DNA of 64,000 bases. Origin: Anaerosoma tenue (GTDB lineage Bacteria; Actinomycetota; Coriobacteriia; Anaerosomatales; Anaerosomataceae). Below the pieces are notes generated by a model. That model searched no databases. It was not told the origin of the DNA and saw only the letters and a list, made by a program, of their open reading frames with translations. Position 1 is the first letter of the stretch; the number at the start of each line of letters is the position of its first letter. Shown one piece after another: positions 24,000-31,789 of this stretch. The translations under genes were made by a program, and so were the position numbers. The DNA lies in NCBI RefSeq assembly GCF_023161965.1, contig NZ_JALNTY010000001.1, positions 248,001 to 312,000 of the forward strand. Reading direction: 5' to 3'.

Positions 24000-25961
24000 A
24001 TGTCTGGGGAAGACCGTTCGACGTATCCGTTCAGTGCGATAGTCGGACAGGATCCGCTCAAGACCGCACTGCTCATCAATGCGGTGGAGCCCCGGGTCGG
24101 CGGCGTCCTCATCCGTGGACAGAAGGGGACCGCCAAGTCCACTGCCGTTCGTGGCCTTCGTTCAATCCTTCCCGAGATCGAGGTCGTGGACGACTGTCGT
24201 TTCGGGTGCCACCCCCGTCTTGTGGATCTGCAGTGCGACGAGTGCCGTGAGCGTCGCAAAGAGGGAGCGTTGCCGGTGGCGCATCGGCGTCCTCTCCTGG
24301 TGGACCTGCCGGTGTCGGCCACTGAGGATCGCGTGGTGGGCACGATCGATCTCGAGCAGGCGCTGAAGCATGGTGAACGGAGGTTCGAGCCGGGGCTCCT
24401 GGCGTATGCCAACCGTGGCATCCTCTATGTGGACGAAGTGAACCTCCTGGACGATCATCTCGTGGACACGCTCCTGGACTCCGCGGCGATGGGTGTGAAC
24501 GTCGTGGAGCGCGAAGGCGTCCGCTATCAGCATCCGGCTCGCTTCGTGCTCGTGGGTACGATGAACCCGGAGGAGGGGGAGATCCGTCCGCAGTTGCTCG
24601 ACCGTTTCGGTCTGTGCGTCGACATCGAGGGTATCGCCGAGCCTGCCGAGCGCGTTGAGATCCTGAAGCGCCGTCGCGCGTTCGAGGACGATCCCGCCGG
24701 CTTCGCGCGGACATGGTCTCCGGCACAGAAGGCTTTGGAGGAGCGCATACGTTCAGCTATCCAGACGATCCCCGACGTCGAGCTTGACGATGACCTGCTC
24801 TTCTTGATCGCATCGGTGTGCGCCGCCATCGGGGTCGACGGGCATCGTGCCGACCTGGTGATGGGACGGGCCGCTGTCGCATATGCCGTCCTTGACGGCC
24901 GCCGTGAGGTCACTGCCGCAGACGTACGTGCCGTCGCGCCGATGGTCCTTGCGCACCGTATGCGCAAGAACCCCTTTGAGGAACACGGTTTCGACGAGAA
25001 GCGCCTGCAGGAGTTGCTGCTCTCGGCCCCCGGCAACGCTGGCTGCGCGGAGACGAGCGACGAGCCTGGCGCGGATCAGAGCGACGGCCACGGAGCGCTG
25101 GTGGAGGTCACACGGGAGTCCGGTGCGCCGGAGGCGATACGGGAGGAGCGTGTGTCCGCCGAGCTTGTGGCCGGGATGGACAGCGTACGGCGCTCACACG
25201 GCGGACGGCGGCAGGAGACCACCACGGACGACCGATCCGGACGGTATGTCAGGGCCGAGGTCGCCCGCCCCGGGCGTCCGGTCGACCTTGCGTTGGATGC
25301 CACGATCCGGGCAGCCGCGCCGTATCAGGCGGGCCGAGAGAGCGACATGGCGGTGGCGATCGAGCCGCAAGACCTGCGCTCGAAGGTCCGCAAGCGGCGT
25401 GTCGGCGCGTCGATCGTGTTCTGTGTGGATGCAAGCGGCTCGATGGGTGCCACCAACAGGATGGAAGCCGCGAAGGCCGCGGTGCTCGATCTGCTCGTGG
25501 ACGCCTACCAACGTCGTGACCGGGTGGGTCTCGTGGCGTTCCGGGGCGAGTCCGCACAGGTGGTTCTGCAGCCCACTGCGAGCGTCGAGCTCGCCCAGCT
25601 GAAGTTGCGCACGCTCCCCACGGGCGGCGCCACTCCGATCGCTCACGGGATCCTCACGTCGCTCGACGTCCTCGCGGCCGAGATCCGACGGGACGACAGC
25701 ATCGTTCCGTGGCTCGTGCTGCTCACGGATGGGCGCGCGAACGTGGGTATCGGTGCGGGTCTCGGGAGCGACGACGCGCGTCAGGCGGCCGCACGACTCA
25801 AGGACACGCCGATACACACGCTCGTCATCGACACGTCGGGGCCGGGTAGCGGTCTCGGCGCACGGGAGTTGGCGCGGGTCGCGGGGGGCGAGTACGTACG
25901 GCTGGGACAGCCCGAGGGCGATGCCGTGGCGGGCGCTGTGCGTCAGCGGATGACCGCGTAG
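24000..25961 (+). CDS. ChlI-ChlD fusion (magnesium/cobalt chelatase-like AAA+ and VWA protein)
   Basis: 653 residues. N-terminal AAA+ ATPase like ChlI/BchI: Walker A GQKGTAKST (40-48), four cysteines at 66, 70, 79 and 82 in an insert that may bind metal, Walker B LYVDEVNLL, sensor GTMNPEEGEIRPQLLDRFG. An Arg/Glu-rich linker (about 345-440) leads to a VWA domain with the MIDAS motif DASGSMG and TDGRANVG, as in ChlD. Comparable to mycobacterial Rv2850c. Such proteins drive metal insertion, perhaps cobalt into a corrin with CobN, or other remodelling. No chelatase large subunit or corrin gene is in the window. Confidence 0.85.
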   Translation: MSGEDRSTYPFSAIVGQDPLKTALLINAVEPRVGGVLIRGQKGTAKSTAVRGLRSILPEIEVVDDCRFGCHPRLVDLQCDECRERRKEGALPVAHRRPLLVDLPVSATEDRVVGTIDLEQALKHGERRFEPGLLAYANRGILYVDEVNLLDDHLVDTLLDSAAMGVNVVEREGVRYQHPARFVLVGTMNPEEGEIRPQLLDRFGLCVDIEGIAEPAERVEILKRRRAFEDDPAGFARTWSPAQKALEERIRSAIQTIPDVELDDDLLFLIASVCAAIGVDGHRADLVMGRAAVAYAVLDGRREVTAADVRAVAPMVLAHRMRKNPFEEHGFDEKRLQELLLSAPGNAGCAETSDEPGADQSDGHGALVEVTRESGAPEAIREERVSAELVAGMDSVRRSHGGRRQETTTDDRSGRYVRAEVARPGRPVDLALDATIRAAAPYQAGRESDMAVAIEPQDLRSKVRKRRVGASIVFCVDASGSMGATNRMEAAKAAVLDLLVDAYQRRDRVGLVAFRGESAQVVLQPTASVELAQLKLRTLPTGGATPIAHGILTSLDVLAAEIRRDDSIVPWLVLLTDGRANVGIGAGLGSDDARQAAARLKDTPIHTLVIDTSGPGSGLGARELARVAGGEYVRLGQPEGDAVAGAVRQRMTA

Positions 25962-25971
25962 GCACCTGACG

Positions 25972-25993
25972 GGCCCACGGACACTGCTGGGCC
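25972..25993 (+). terminator. Short hairpin after the ChlI-ChlD gene
   Basis: GGCCCA at 25972-25977 pairs with TGGGCC at 25988-25993; it lies 10 nt after the stop and before the 3' end of the oppositely transcribed RNase P RNA. Confidence 0.4.
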
Positions 25994-26018
25994 GGCTCTT
26001 CGTGCATGGTGCGGGGGT

Positions 26019-26363
26019 GTGGGAGCGGACCTGTAAGCCGGATCCTGTCGTGTGCGACCATCTATCTGGGACCGTCGTCGCCGACGGCCTCGAGCGGGCG
26101 TACCCGAGCGATGGCCGGGCCAGCCGTGACCGCTCCTATTCGCCCTTGCTCCGGGTGGGGTTTGCCAAGCCGCCACGTTGCCGTGACGCTGGTGCGCTCT
26201 TACCGCACCGTTTCAGCTCTCCTCGGGGCCATGCCCCGGGGGTCTTCTTTTCTGTGGCACTTTCCGTCGCGTCGCCGCGCCCTGCCGTTAGCAGGCACCC
26301 TGCCCTGCGGAGTCCGGACTTTCCTCACGCCTCACGGCGCGCGGCCGCACGGTCCGCTCCCAC
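26019..26363 (-). ncRNA. rnpB: RNase P RNA, bacterial class A
   Basis: Catalytic RNA that removes tRNA 5' leaders. On the minus strand the ends pair perfectly over 13 bp (26351-26363 with 26019-26031), forming helix P1. Conserved blocks appear in order: GAGGAAAGTCCGGACTCC, AAGAGCGCACC, GGCAAACCCC, AGATAGATGGTC and ACAGGATCCGGCTTACAG. About 345 nt. It follows ecfT on the same strand but has its own promoter. Confidence 0.93.
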
Positions 26364-26369
26364 ATGCCC

Positions 26370-26378
26370 ATTCTAGCA
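26370..26378 (-). promoter_or_regulatory. Extended -10 promoter of rnpB
   Basis: On the minus strand TGCTAGAAT (TGn plus TAGAAT) ends 7 nt before the first base of helix P1, exactly where a transcription start is expected. No clear -35. Confidence 0.7.
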
Positions 26379-26411
26379 GGGTAGGGCACACAGCGGTGGA
26401 CGGCGCACCCC

Positions 26412-27203
26412 TCAGGGCACGGTGCGCAAGACCACAAGCGCGCACGTCAGGACGGTGAGCGCAGCAACGGCGGCCCAGTCGCGCCAGGCGGGTTGGAGCG
26501 TCTTGACGCGTGTACGCCCCTCCTTGCCGTGGTAGCAGCGGCTCTCCATCGCGGTGGCGAGGTCCTCGGCATGGCGGAAGGCGCTGAGGAAGAGCGGTGT
26601 GAGGACGGGGATGATCGCACGCATGCGGGTGAGGGGATTACCCGACTCGAAGTCGGCCCCCCGGGCAGTCTGTGCTCGCACGATGCGGTCCTTCTCGGCC
26701 ACGAGGATCGGTATGAAACGCAGCGCGATGCTCATCATCATCGAGATCTCGTGCGCCGGCACGCCGAACCGCTCAAGGGGCGTCAGGAGCCCCTCCATAC
26801 CGTCGGCGAGGTCCACAGGAGAGGTGGTGAAGCCGAGCAGGGCGGTGGAGACGAAGAGGGTGAAGAGTCGCGTGGTCATGAAGGCAGCCGCGCTGAGACC
26901 GCCCGAAGTGATCGCAACACGACCGAGAGCGAAGATGGTCTCGCCGCTGGTGATGAACACAAGGTTCACCATGAACGTGAAGACCACGAACGCGATCACC
27001 GGGCGAAGGCTCCGCGCCAGCAGTCCCAGTGGGATCCCCGACGCCGCGACAGCGCCAGCCAGGAACACGAGAGCCAGCGAGAGCCCCACCAGCTCGCGCG
27101 CGAGGAAGATCACGAGCATGTACACCACCGCCACAAGGATCTTGAACCGGGGGTCCATCCTATGGAGCGGGGAATCGGCCTTGTGATACTGCCCAAGGGC
27201 CAT
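26412..27203 (-). CDS. ecfT: ECF transporter transmembrane component EcfT
   Basis: Membrane subunit that couples the two ATPases to exchangeable substrate-binding S components. 263 residues with about five to six hydrophobic helices. The cytoplasmic coupling motifs are visible as Ala-Arg-Gly type turns (QTARGADFE, AMESRCYHG), the EcfT signatures. ATG at 27203 lies behind GGGAGG and starts MALGQYH; the ecfA2 stop is one base upstream. Last gene of the riboswitch-controlled ribU-ecfA1-ecfA2-ecfT operon. Confidence 0.9.
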   Translation of the reverse strand: MALGQYHKADSPLHRMDPRFKILVAVVYMLVIFLARELVGLSLALVFLAGAVAASGIPLGLLARSLRPVIAFVVFTFMVNLVFITSGETIFALGRVAITSGGLSAAAFMTTRLFTLFVSTALLGFTTSPVDLADGMEGLLTPLERFGVPAHEISMMMSIALRFIPILVAEKDRIVRAQTARGADFESGNPLTRMRAIIPVLTPLFLSAFRHAEDLATAMESRCYHGKEGRTRVKTLQPAWRDWAAVAALTVLTCALVVLRTVP

Positions 27204-27204
27204 G

Positions 27205-28071
27205 TCAGGCCTCCCGCCCCGGGTCGAGATCCGTCCGGAGTGAGGCGAGGGCGTCTGCGAGAGCCTCAGGGGTGGACATCGTTCCACCGACGTCGATTCC
27301 GCACGCCGAGAGCCGCGCGGCAAAGCGGGCTGCATGAGGTACCCCGAGGCCGATCTCGCGCAGTTCGGTCTGTCGCGCGAAAACCTCTGCCGGAGTCCCG
27401 TGGGCGAAACAACCGCCATCGCGGAGGACGAGCACCCTGTCTGCCAGCGACGCGATGTCGTCCATGTCGTGGGAGACCATGACGACGGTCAGGCCACGAT
27501 CGTGAAGACGTCGCAAGAGGGCGGCTATCTCCCCGCGACCCGCGGGATCGAGTCCGGCCATCGGCTCGTCAAGGATTAGGATGTCGGGTCGGGTCGCCAG
27601 CACGCCCGCGATGGCGACCCGGCGCATCTGTCCGCCGGAGAGCTCGAACGGGCTGCGGTGCCCGTACGTGCACAGCTCCATGTCCACGCGCTCCAGCGCC
27701 TCGTCCACCGCCCGCTCGGCTTCGCGTGCGGTCAGGCCGAGCGCGCGCGGCCCGAAGCCGACGTCCTCGGCCACCGTGTCGGCGAACAGTTGATGCTCCG
27801 GATACTGGAAGACGATACCCACCTGGCGCCGGAGTGCGCGCCGCGCGCTGCGTTCGGCCAGATCGGCGCCGTTGACCGTGACCCTCCCGCTGGTGGCCGC
27901 GAGCAGTCCGGCCATGAGCAGCACGAGCGTGGACTTGCCGCTGCCGGTGTGACCGATCACGCCGAGGTACTCTCCGTCATCCACCACGAGGGAGAGGTCG
28001 TCGACCGCGGGGTGCGCGGCGGGATCGCTCCCGGGGTACCTGAGGGTCACATGCTCGAGAACGATCGGCAT
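27205..28071 (-). CDS. ecfA2: ECF transporter ATPase EcfA2
   Basis: Second ATP-binding subunit of the energizing module. 288 residues: Walker A GHTGSGKST, Q-loop FQYPEHQLF, signature LSGGQMRR, Walker B with ILDEPMAGLDP, and switch SHDMDD. The FQYPEHQLF form is typical of EcfA2. It overlaps ecfA1 by 25 bp and ecfT follows after one base, so all components are translationally linked. Confidence 0.93.
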   Translation of the reverse strand: MPIVLEHVTLRYPGSDPAAHPAVDDLSLVVDDGEYLGVIGHTGSGKSTLVLLMAGLLAATSGRVTVNGADLAERSARRALRRQVGIVFQYPEHQLFADTVAEDVGFGPRALGLTAREAERAVDEALERVDMELCTYGHRSPFELSGGQMRRVAIAGVLATRPDILILDEPMAGLDPAGRGEIAALLRRLHDRGLTVVMVSHDMDDIASLADRVLVLRDGGCFAHGTPAEVFARQTELREIGLGVPHAARFAARLSACGIDVGGTMSTPEALADALASLRTDLDPGREA

Positions 28072-28898
28072 ATCGCCTCCTCGAGCATCTTTTCGTCAAG
28101 AGTCACCGGTACGTCGAAGCCCCGGCTGCGGAGCGCGTCGGCAAGGGCGGCAGGGAACGGTACAGCCAGACCCAGGGAGCGCAAGAGGTCGGCCTGCACG
28201 AGCACGTCCGCCGTGGGGCCCTCACATACGATCCCGCCGCTGTCCATCACAACGACCCTGTCCGCGCGGAGCGCCTCGTCCATGTGCTGCGTGATCACGA
28301 TGACGGTCATGCCGGCCTCATGCAGTTCTCGCGAGACGCGGCGGATGCCGCGACGGCCACGCGGGTCGAGCATGGCGCCAGGTTCGTCGAGAAGGAGGAT
28401 GGCCGGACGCATAGCCAGCACGCCCGCGATGGCCACCCGCTGACGTTGGCCGCCCGAGAGTGCCGAGACGTCGTCATCGGCATGATCCGACATCCCCACC
28501 GTGGCAAGCGCATCGCCCACCCGTGTGACGATCTCGGCAACGGGCAGGCCAAGGTTCTCGGGGCCGAAGGCGACATCGTCACGCACCACCGAGGCCACCA
28601 TCTGATCATCGGGGTTCTGGAAGACAAGCCCGGCCTGCTCGCGTACCGGATACGTATGTCTCGCATCTGCGATGTCCAGCCCCGCCACGGTCACCGTACC
28701 CGCATCAGGGACGAGCAGCGCGTTGATGTGACGTGCAAGCGTGGACTTGCCGCTGCCGTTGGCCCCGATGACCGCGATATGTTCGCCCTGCATGATGTCG
28801 AGAGTCACCCCGGCGAGCGCGTCAGGCTCGTCGGGGTGGTAGCGGTACCAGACATCCCGGAACGAGACCGCGGGAACCCTATCGTACGGAGGGCCCAT
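28047..28898 (-). CDS. ecfA1: ECF transporter ATPase EcfA1
   Basis: First ATP-binding subunit. 283 residues with Walker A GANGSGKST, Q-loop FQNPDDQMV (the EcfA1 form), LSGGQRQR, LLDEPGAMLDP and the switch region ITQHMDEA, where the usual His is kept within QHMDE. It forms a heterodimer with EcfA2 in this family. One base separates it from ribU. Confidence 0.93.
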   Translation of the reverse strand: MGPPYDRVPAVSFRDVWYRYHPDEPDALAGVTLDIMQGEHIAVIGANGSGKSTLARHINALLVPDAGTVTVAGLDIADARHTYPVREQAGLVFQNPDDQMVASVVRDDVAFGPENLGLPVAEIVTRVGDALATVGMSDHADDDVSALSGGQRQRVAIAGVLAMRPAILLLDEPGAMLDPRGRRGIRRVSRELHEAGMTVIVITQHMDEALRADRVVVMDSGGIVCEGPTADVLVQADLLRSLGLAVPFPAALADALRSRGFDVPVTLDEKMLEEAICRSFSSM

Positions 28899-28899
28899 G

Positions 28900-29502
28900 C
28901 TACGAGGCGTCCGTCACCGGGTTCTCGCACAATGGCTGCTTGCGCTCCGGCCTGATCATGCGCGAGACGGTCTTGTACACCACGAGGGTGATCACGCTGT
29001 TGAGCACGGCCTTGACGATGTTGAACGGCAGCAGCACCGGGAGGATCAGGGCCACCACGGCCGATACCGGCATTCCTGTGTAGATCGGCGTGACCACCAG
29101 GTTCGCGAGCAGGTTGACCGTCACCATGACCACTGAACCCACCGCAAGCGCGATCACGGCTCCCGCGCGGGTCTTGCGATGTCGGTAGATGAGGCCCGCG
29201 GGAACGCCCATGGCCACCATCGCGATGATGTTCATCACCACGCCCCAGATCCCCGCCGAGCTCCAGTGGATCAGGGCGATGAGCGTGCCGATGACGGCCC
29301 CCGCCACGGGTCCGTACACGAACGCGCCGATGAGCATCGCAACCGAGGAGGGGTCGTACTTGAGCCACTCCACCCCGGGGATGATCGGAATGTCGATGAA
29401 GCTGGTCAATGTGCCGAGGGCGACGAGTATGGCCATCGTGACCATCTGCCGCGTGTCCCAGCGGTTCGTATTCGTGCGTGCCTTCGTCGTGTCTGCGCTC
29501 AT
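28900..29502 (-). CDS. ribU: ECF transporter S component RibU (riboflavin)
   Basis: Substrate-binding membrane subunit for riboflavin uptake. 200 residues with about six hydrophobic helices; the motifs YDPSSVAMLIGAFVYGP and LPFNIVKAVLN match RibU-type S components. ATG 29502 is preferred over 29511 because GGAAGGG lies 9 nt upstream of it. The FMN riboswitch in the leader supports riboflavin as substrate. First gene of the operon with ecfA1-ecfA2-ecfT. Confidence 0.9.
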   Translation of the reverse strand: MSADTTKARTNTNRWDTRQMVTMAILVALGTLTSFIDIPIIPGVEWLKYDPSSVAMLIGAFVYGPVAGAVIGTLIALIHWSSAGIWGVVMNIIAMVAMGVPAGLIYRHRKTRAGAVIALAVGSVVMVTVNLLANLVVTPIYTGMPVSAVVALILPVLLPFNIVKAVLNSVITLVVYKTVSRMIRPERKQPLCENPVTDAS

Positions 29503-29525
29503 GTGCCACATCCCTTCCAGATAGG

Positions 29526-29567
29526 GGCGGGCACAATACGAGCCCGCCGACTGACATCTGCGGGCTC
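29526..29567 (-). promoter_or_regulatory. Expression platform: two mutually exclusive hairpins
   Basis: Hairpin A pairs 29540-29547 with 29560-29567 (8 bp). Hairpin B pairs 29526-29532 with 29542-29548 (7 bp) and sits next to the ribU ribosome-binding site. Both use 29542-29547, so only one can form. This is how an aptamer can switch between two downstream states. Confidence 0.6.
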
Positions 29568-29593
29568 AAGCGCATCCACTCTCGAGATGTGCT

Positions 29594-29725
29594 CTGTTCT
29601 TTCATCCGGACTATGACCGTCGGTCCCGGGATCGCACCGGGTCTGCGTCGCCCGAAGGCTCGGCTCGCGGACTCATGGCCGTGGCCATTCACCGCCGGTG
29701 GGGAGTTCCACCCCGCCCTGAACAG
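29594..29725 (-). promoter_or_regulatory. FMN riboswitch (RFN element)
   Basis: On the minus strand the conserved RFN blocks appear in order: TTCAGGGCGGGGTGGAA, TCCCCACCGGCGGT, CGCGAGC, GACCCGGTG, and CCGACGGTCATAGTCCGGATG. The closing helix pairs CTGTTC at 29720-29725 with GAACAG at 29594-29599. It lies between glnS and ribU and predicts that FMN represses riboflavin import. Confidence 0.93.
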
Positions 29726-29735
29726 ATTCACCCGT

Positions 29736-29764
29736 ACTGTAATGCGGGGGACGCGTCACGTAAA
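29736..29764 (-). promoter_or_regulatory. Promoter of the FMN riboswitch-ribU operon
   Basis: Minus-strand TTTACG (29759-29764), a 17-nt spacer and TACAGT (29736-29741), ending 10 nt before the aptamer helix. Confidence 0.6.
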
Positions 29765-29805
29765 GCGTGATTCGGGCATGCGGGTTTTCCGTACAGGAAA
29801 GGACG

Positions 29806-31494
29806 TCAGGCGCTCTTCGCGCGGAGCCGGGCCCACGTGTCCTTCAGGGTGAGCGTGCGATTGAACACCGGCGAGCCGGGTGCGGAGTCTGGATCCACGC
29901 AGAAGTACCCCAGACGCTCGAACTGCACTGTGGTTCCCACCGGCGTGTCGGCGAGCGCGGGTTCGAGGCGTGCTCCCCGGACGATGACCTCGGACGTGGG
30001 GGAGAGATCGTCGAAGAGGTCGTCGCCGGTGGTTCCGGGCACCGCGCTCGAGAAGAGGTGGTCGTAGAGCCGAACCTCGGCGGGAACAGCGTGCGCCGCC
30101 GAGACCCAGTGCAGGGTGGCTTTCACCTTGCGCCCGTCGGGGGCGCTTCCCCCACGTGTCTCCGGATCGTACGTGCACCGGAGCTCGGTCACCCGACCGT
30201 CCGTGTCCTTGATCACGTCGTTACAGGTGATGAAGTATGCGGACCGCAGGCGGACCTCCCGGCCCGGCGCAAGGCGGAAGAACTTCTTGGGCGGGTCTTC
30301 CATGAAGTCGTCGCGTTCGATCCACAGCTCCCGCGAGAACGGCACCATGCGCGTGCCGGCATCCGTGTCCTCGGGACTGTTGGGGACCTCGAGCTCTTCG
30401 TCGGCATCCTCGGGATAGTTGTCGATCACGACCTTGATCGGATCGAGCACGGCCATCCGTCGGAGCGTGGTGCGGTTGAGGACGTTCCGCACGGCGTGCT
30501 CCAACATCTCGATCTCCACCACGCTGTCGGCGCGGGCCACGCCGATCATGGCGGCGAAGTCCCTGATACCCTCGGCGGGATAGCCACGGCGCCGGATGCC
30601 CGAGAGGGTCGGCATGCGGGGATCGTCCCATCCACGCACATGACCTTCCTTGACGAGCCGTAGCAGCACTCGCTTGGAGAGCACGGTGTGGGTGAGATTG
30701 AGGCGCGCGAACTCGTACTGGCGCGGGCGTGAGGGCACGGGGAGGTTCTCCACGAACCAATCGTAAAGCGGCCGGTGGTCCTGGAACTCGAGCGTGCAGA
30801 TCGAGTGCGTGATCCCCTCGATCGCGTCGGACTGGCCGTGTGCGAAGTCGTACGAAGGGTAGATGCACCATACGTCACCCGTGCGGTGGTGTGTGGCGTG
30901 CAGTATCCGGTACATCACCGGGTCGCGCATATTGATGTTGCCCGAGGCCATATCGATCTTCGCGCGGAGCACCCGTGAGCCGTCAGGGAACTCACCATCA
31001 CGCATGCGCTGGAAGAGGTCGACGTTCTCCGCGATGGCACGGTCGCGCCAGGGGCTTGGACGGCCCGGCTCGGTCAGCGTGCCGCGGTAGGCGCGGATCT
31101 CCTCGGCGGAAAGGTCGTCCACGTACGCCTTGCCCTCACGGATGAGGTGTACCGCCCACTCGTAGAGCTGCTCGAAGTAGTCGGACGCGTAGTAAAGATG
31201 CTCGCCCCACTCGAAGCCCAGCCAGCGCACATCGGTCATGATCGAGTCGATGTACTCCTGCTCCTCCTTGACGGGGTTCGTGTCATCGAAGCGGAGGTGG
31301 CAGCGCCCACCGAACTCGCGGGCGGCGCCGAAGTTGAGGCAGATCGACTTGGCGTGACCGATGTGGAGATAGCCGTTCGGCTCCGGAGGGAAGCGTGTGA
31401 CGATGGTCTCGCGGCGACCGGCGGCGAGGTCCTCCGCGATGATGTCGCGGATGAAGTCGCTGCGATCGGATGAGGGTGCCGAGTGTGTCTCCAT
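29806..31494 (-). CDS. glnS: Glutaminyl-tRNA synthetase
   Basis: Class I synthetase charging tRNA-Gln directly. 562 residues from ATG 31494. [15 protein letters not shown] contains the HIGH motif, RFDDTNP follows, VLSKR is the KMSKS element, and the C-terminal half carries the two anticodon-binding beta-barrels. Many actinobacteria instead make Gln-tRNA by amidation, so a GlnRS is notable. An extended -10 box ends 8 nt before the ATG and there is no Shine-Dalgarno, suggesting a leaderless mRNA. The two cognate-type tRNA genes lie immediately upstream. Confidence 0.95.
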   Translation of the reverse strand: METHSAPSSDRSDFIRDIIAEDLAAGRRETIVTRFPPEPNGYLHIGHAKSICLNFGAAREFGGRCHLRFDDTNPVKEEQEYIDSIMTDVRWLGFEWGEHLYYASDYFEQLYEWAVHLIREGKAYVDDLSAEEIRAYRGTLTEPGRPSPWRDRAIAENVDLFQRMRDGEFPDGSRVLRAKIDMASGNINMRDPVMYRILHATHHRTGDVWCIYPSYDFAHGQSDAIEGITHSICTLEFQDHRPLYDWFVENLPVPSRPRQYEFARLNLTHTVLSKRVLLRLVKEGHVRGWDDPRMPTLSGIRRRGYPAEGIRDFAAMIGVARADSVVEIEMLEHAVRNVLNRTTLRRMAVLDPIKVVIDNYPEDADEELEVPNSPEDTDAGTRMVPFSRELWIERDDFMEDPPKKFFRLAPGREVRLRSAYFITCNDVIKDTDGRVTELRCTYDPETRGGSAPDGRKVKATLHWVSAAHAVPAEVRLYDHLFSSAVPGTTGDDLFDDLSPTSEVIVRGARLEPALADTPVGTTVQFERLGYFCVDPDSAPGSPVFNRTLTLKDTWARLRAKSA

Positions 31495-31502
31495 GGTCGC
31501 CG

Positions 31503-31511
31503 AGGATAGCA
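31503..31511 (-). promoter_or_regulatory. Extended -10 element before glnS
   Basis: Minus strand TGCTATCCT, 8 nt before the glnS ATG; the expected transcription start falls within two bases of the ATG. It lies just past the tRNA terminator. Confidence 0.5.
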
Positions 31512-31518
31512 CAAAGCA

Positions 31519-31548
31519 GCAGGCCGGAGGACGTATCCTCCGGCCTGC
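31519..31548 (-). terminator. Intrinsic terminator after tRNA-Glu
   Basis: Perfect 13-bp stem (31519-31531 with 31536-31548), 4-nt loop, followed on the minus strand by CTGCTTTGTG. It separates the tRNA pair from glnS; some read-through could feed glnS. Confidence 0.75.
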
Positions 31549-31556
31549 GAACGGTC

Positions 31557-31632
31557 TGGTAGCCCGTACGGGATTCGAACCCGTGATCTCCGCCTTGAGA
31601 GGGCGGTGTCCTAACCGCTAGACGAACGGGCC
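31557..31632 (-). tRNA. tRNA-Glu (anticodon CTC)
   Basis: 76 nt including encoded CCA (31557-31559). Acceptor GGCCCGT pairs with ACGGGCT (first pair G-T), anticodon stem CCGCC/GGCGG with loop CTCTCAA, T-loop GGTTCGAATCC. It reads GAG codons. Four bases separate it from tRNA-Gln upstream. Confidence 0.93.
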
Positions 31633-31636
31633 AAGC

Positions 31637-31712
31637 TGGCTGGGGTACTAGGGCTCGAACCTAGACTCTCCGGAACCAGAATCCGGCGTGTTGCCAGTTA
31701 CACCATACCCCA
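31637..31712 (-). tRNA. tRNA-Gln (anticodon CTG)
   Basis: 76 nt with encoded CCA (31637-31639). Acceptor TGGGGTA/TACCCCA, anticodon stem CCGGA/TCCGG with loop TTCTGGT, T-arm AGGTTCGAGCC. It reads CAG codons. The unpaired-style U1-A72 end is typical of bacterial tRNA-Gln. Confidence 0.93.
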
Positions 31713-31744
31713 GTACGTACCGGCGCCCGAGGGCGCGAGTAGGT

Positions 31745-31773
31745 ATCCTACCGAGGGCACCATCGGGTGTCAA
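31745..31773 (-). promoter_or_regulatory. Promoter of the tRNA-Gln/tRNA-Glu pair
   Basis: Minus strand TTGACA (31768-31773), a 17-nt spacer and TAGGAT (31745-31750): the best -35 in the window. The -35 lies inside a 6-bp palindrome (31763-31778) that may also end gltX transcripts. Confidence 0.8.
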
Positions 31774-31789
31774 CCCGAGCGCCGCATGC

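Noticed and set aside
26002-26458. Short open frames on the plus strand after the ChlI-ChlD gene
   Set aside because: They lie across the RNase P RNA, whose conserved blocks and paired ends explain the sequence.
29478-29852. A possible small plus-strand gene between ribU and glnS
   Set aside because: It covers the FMN riboswitch and its promoter on the other strand; the translation has no plausible family or codon bias.
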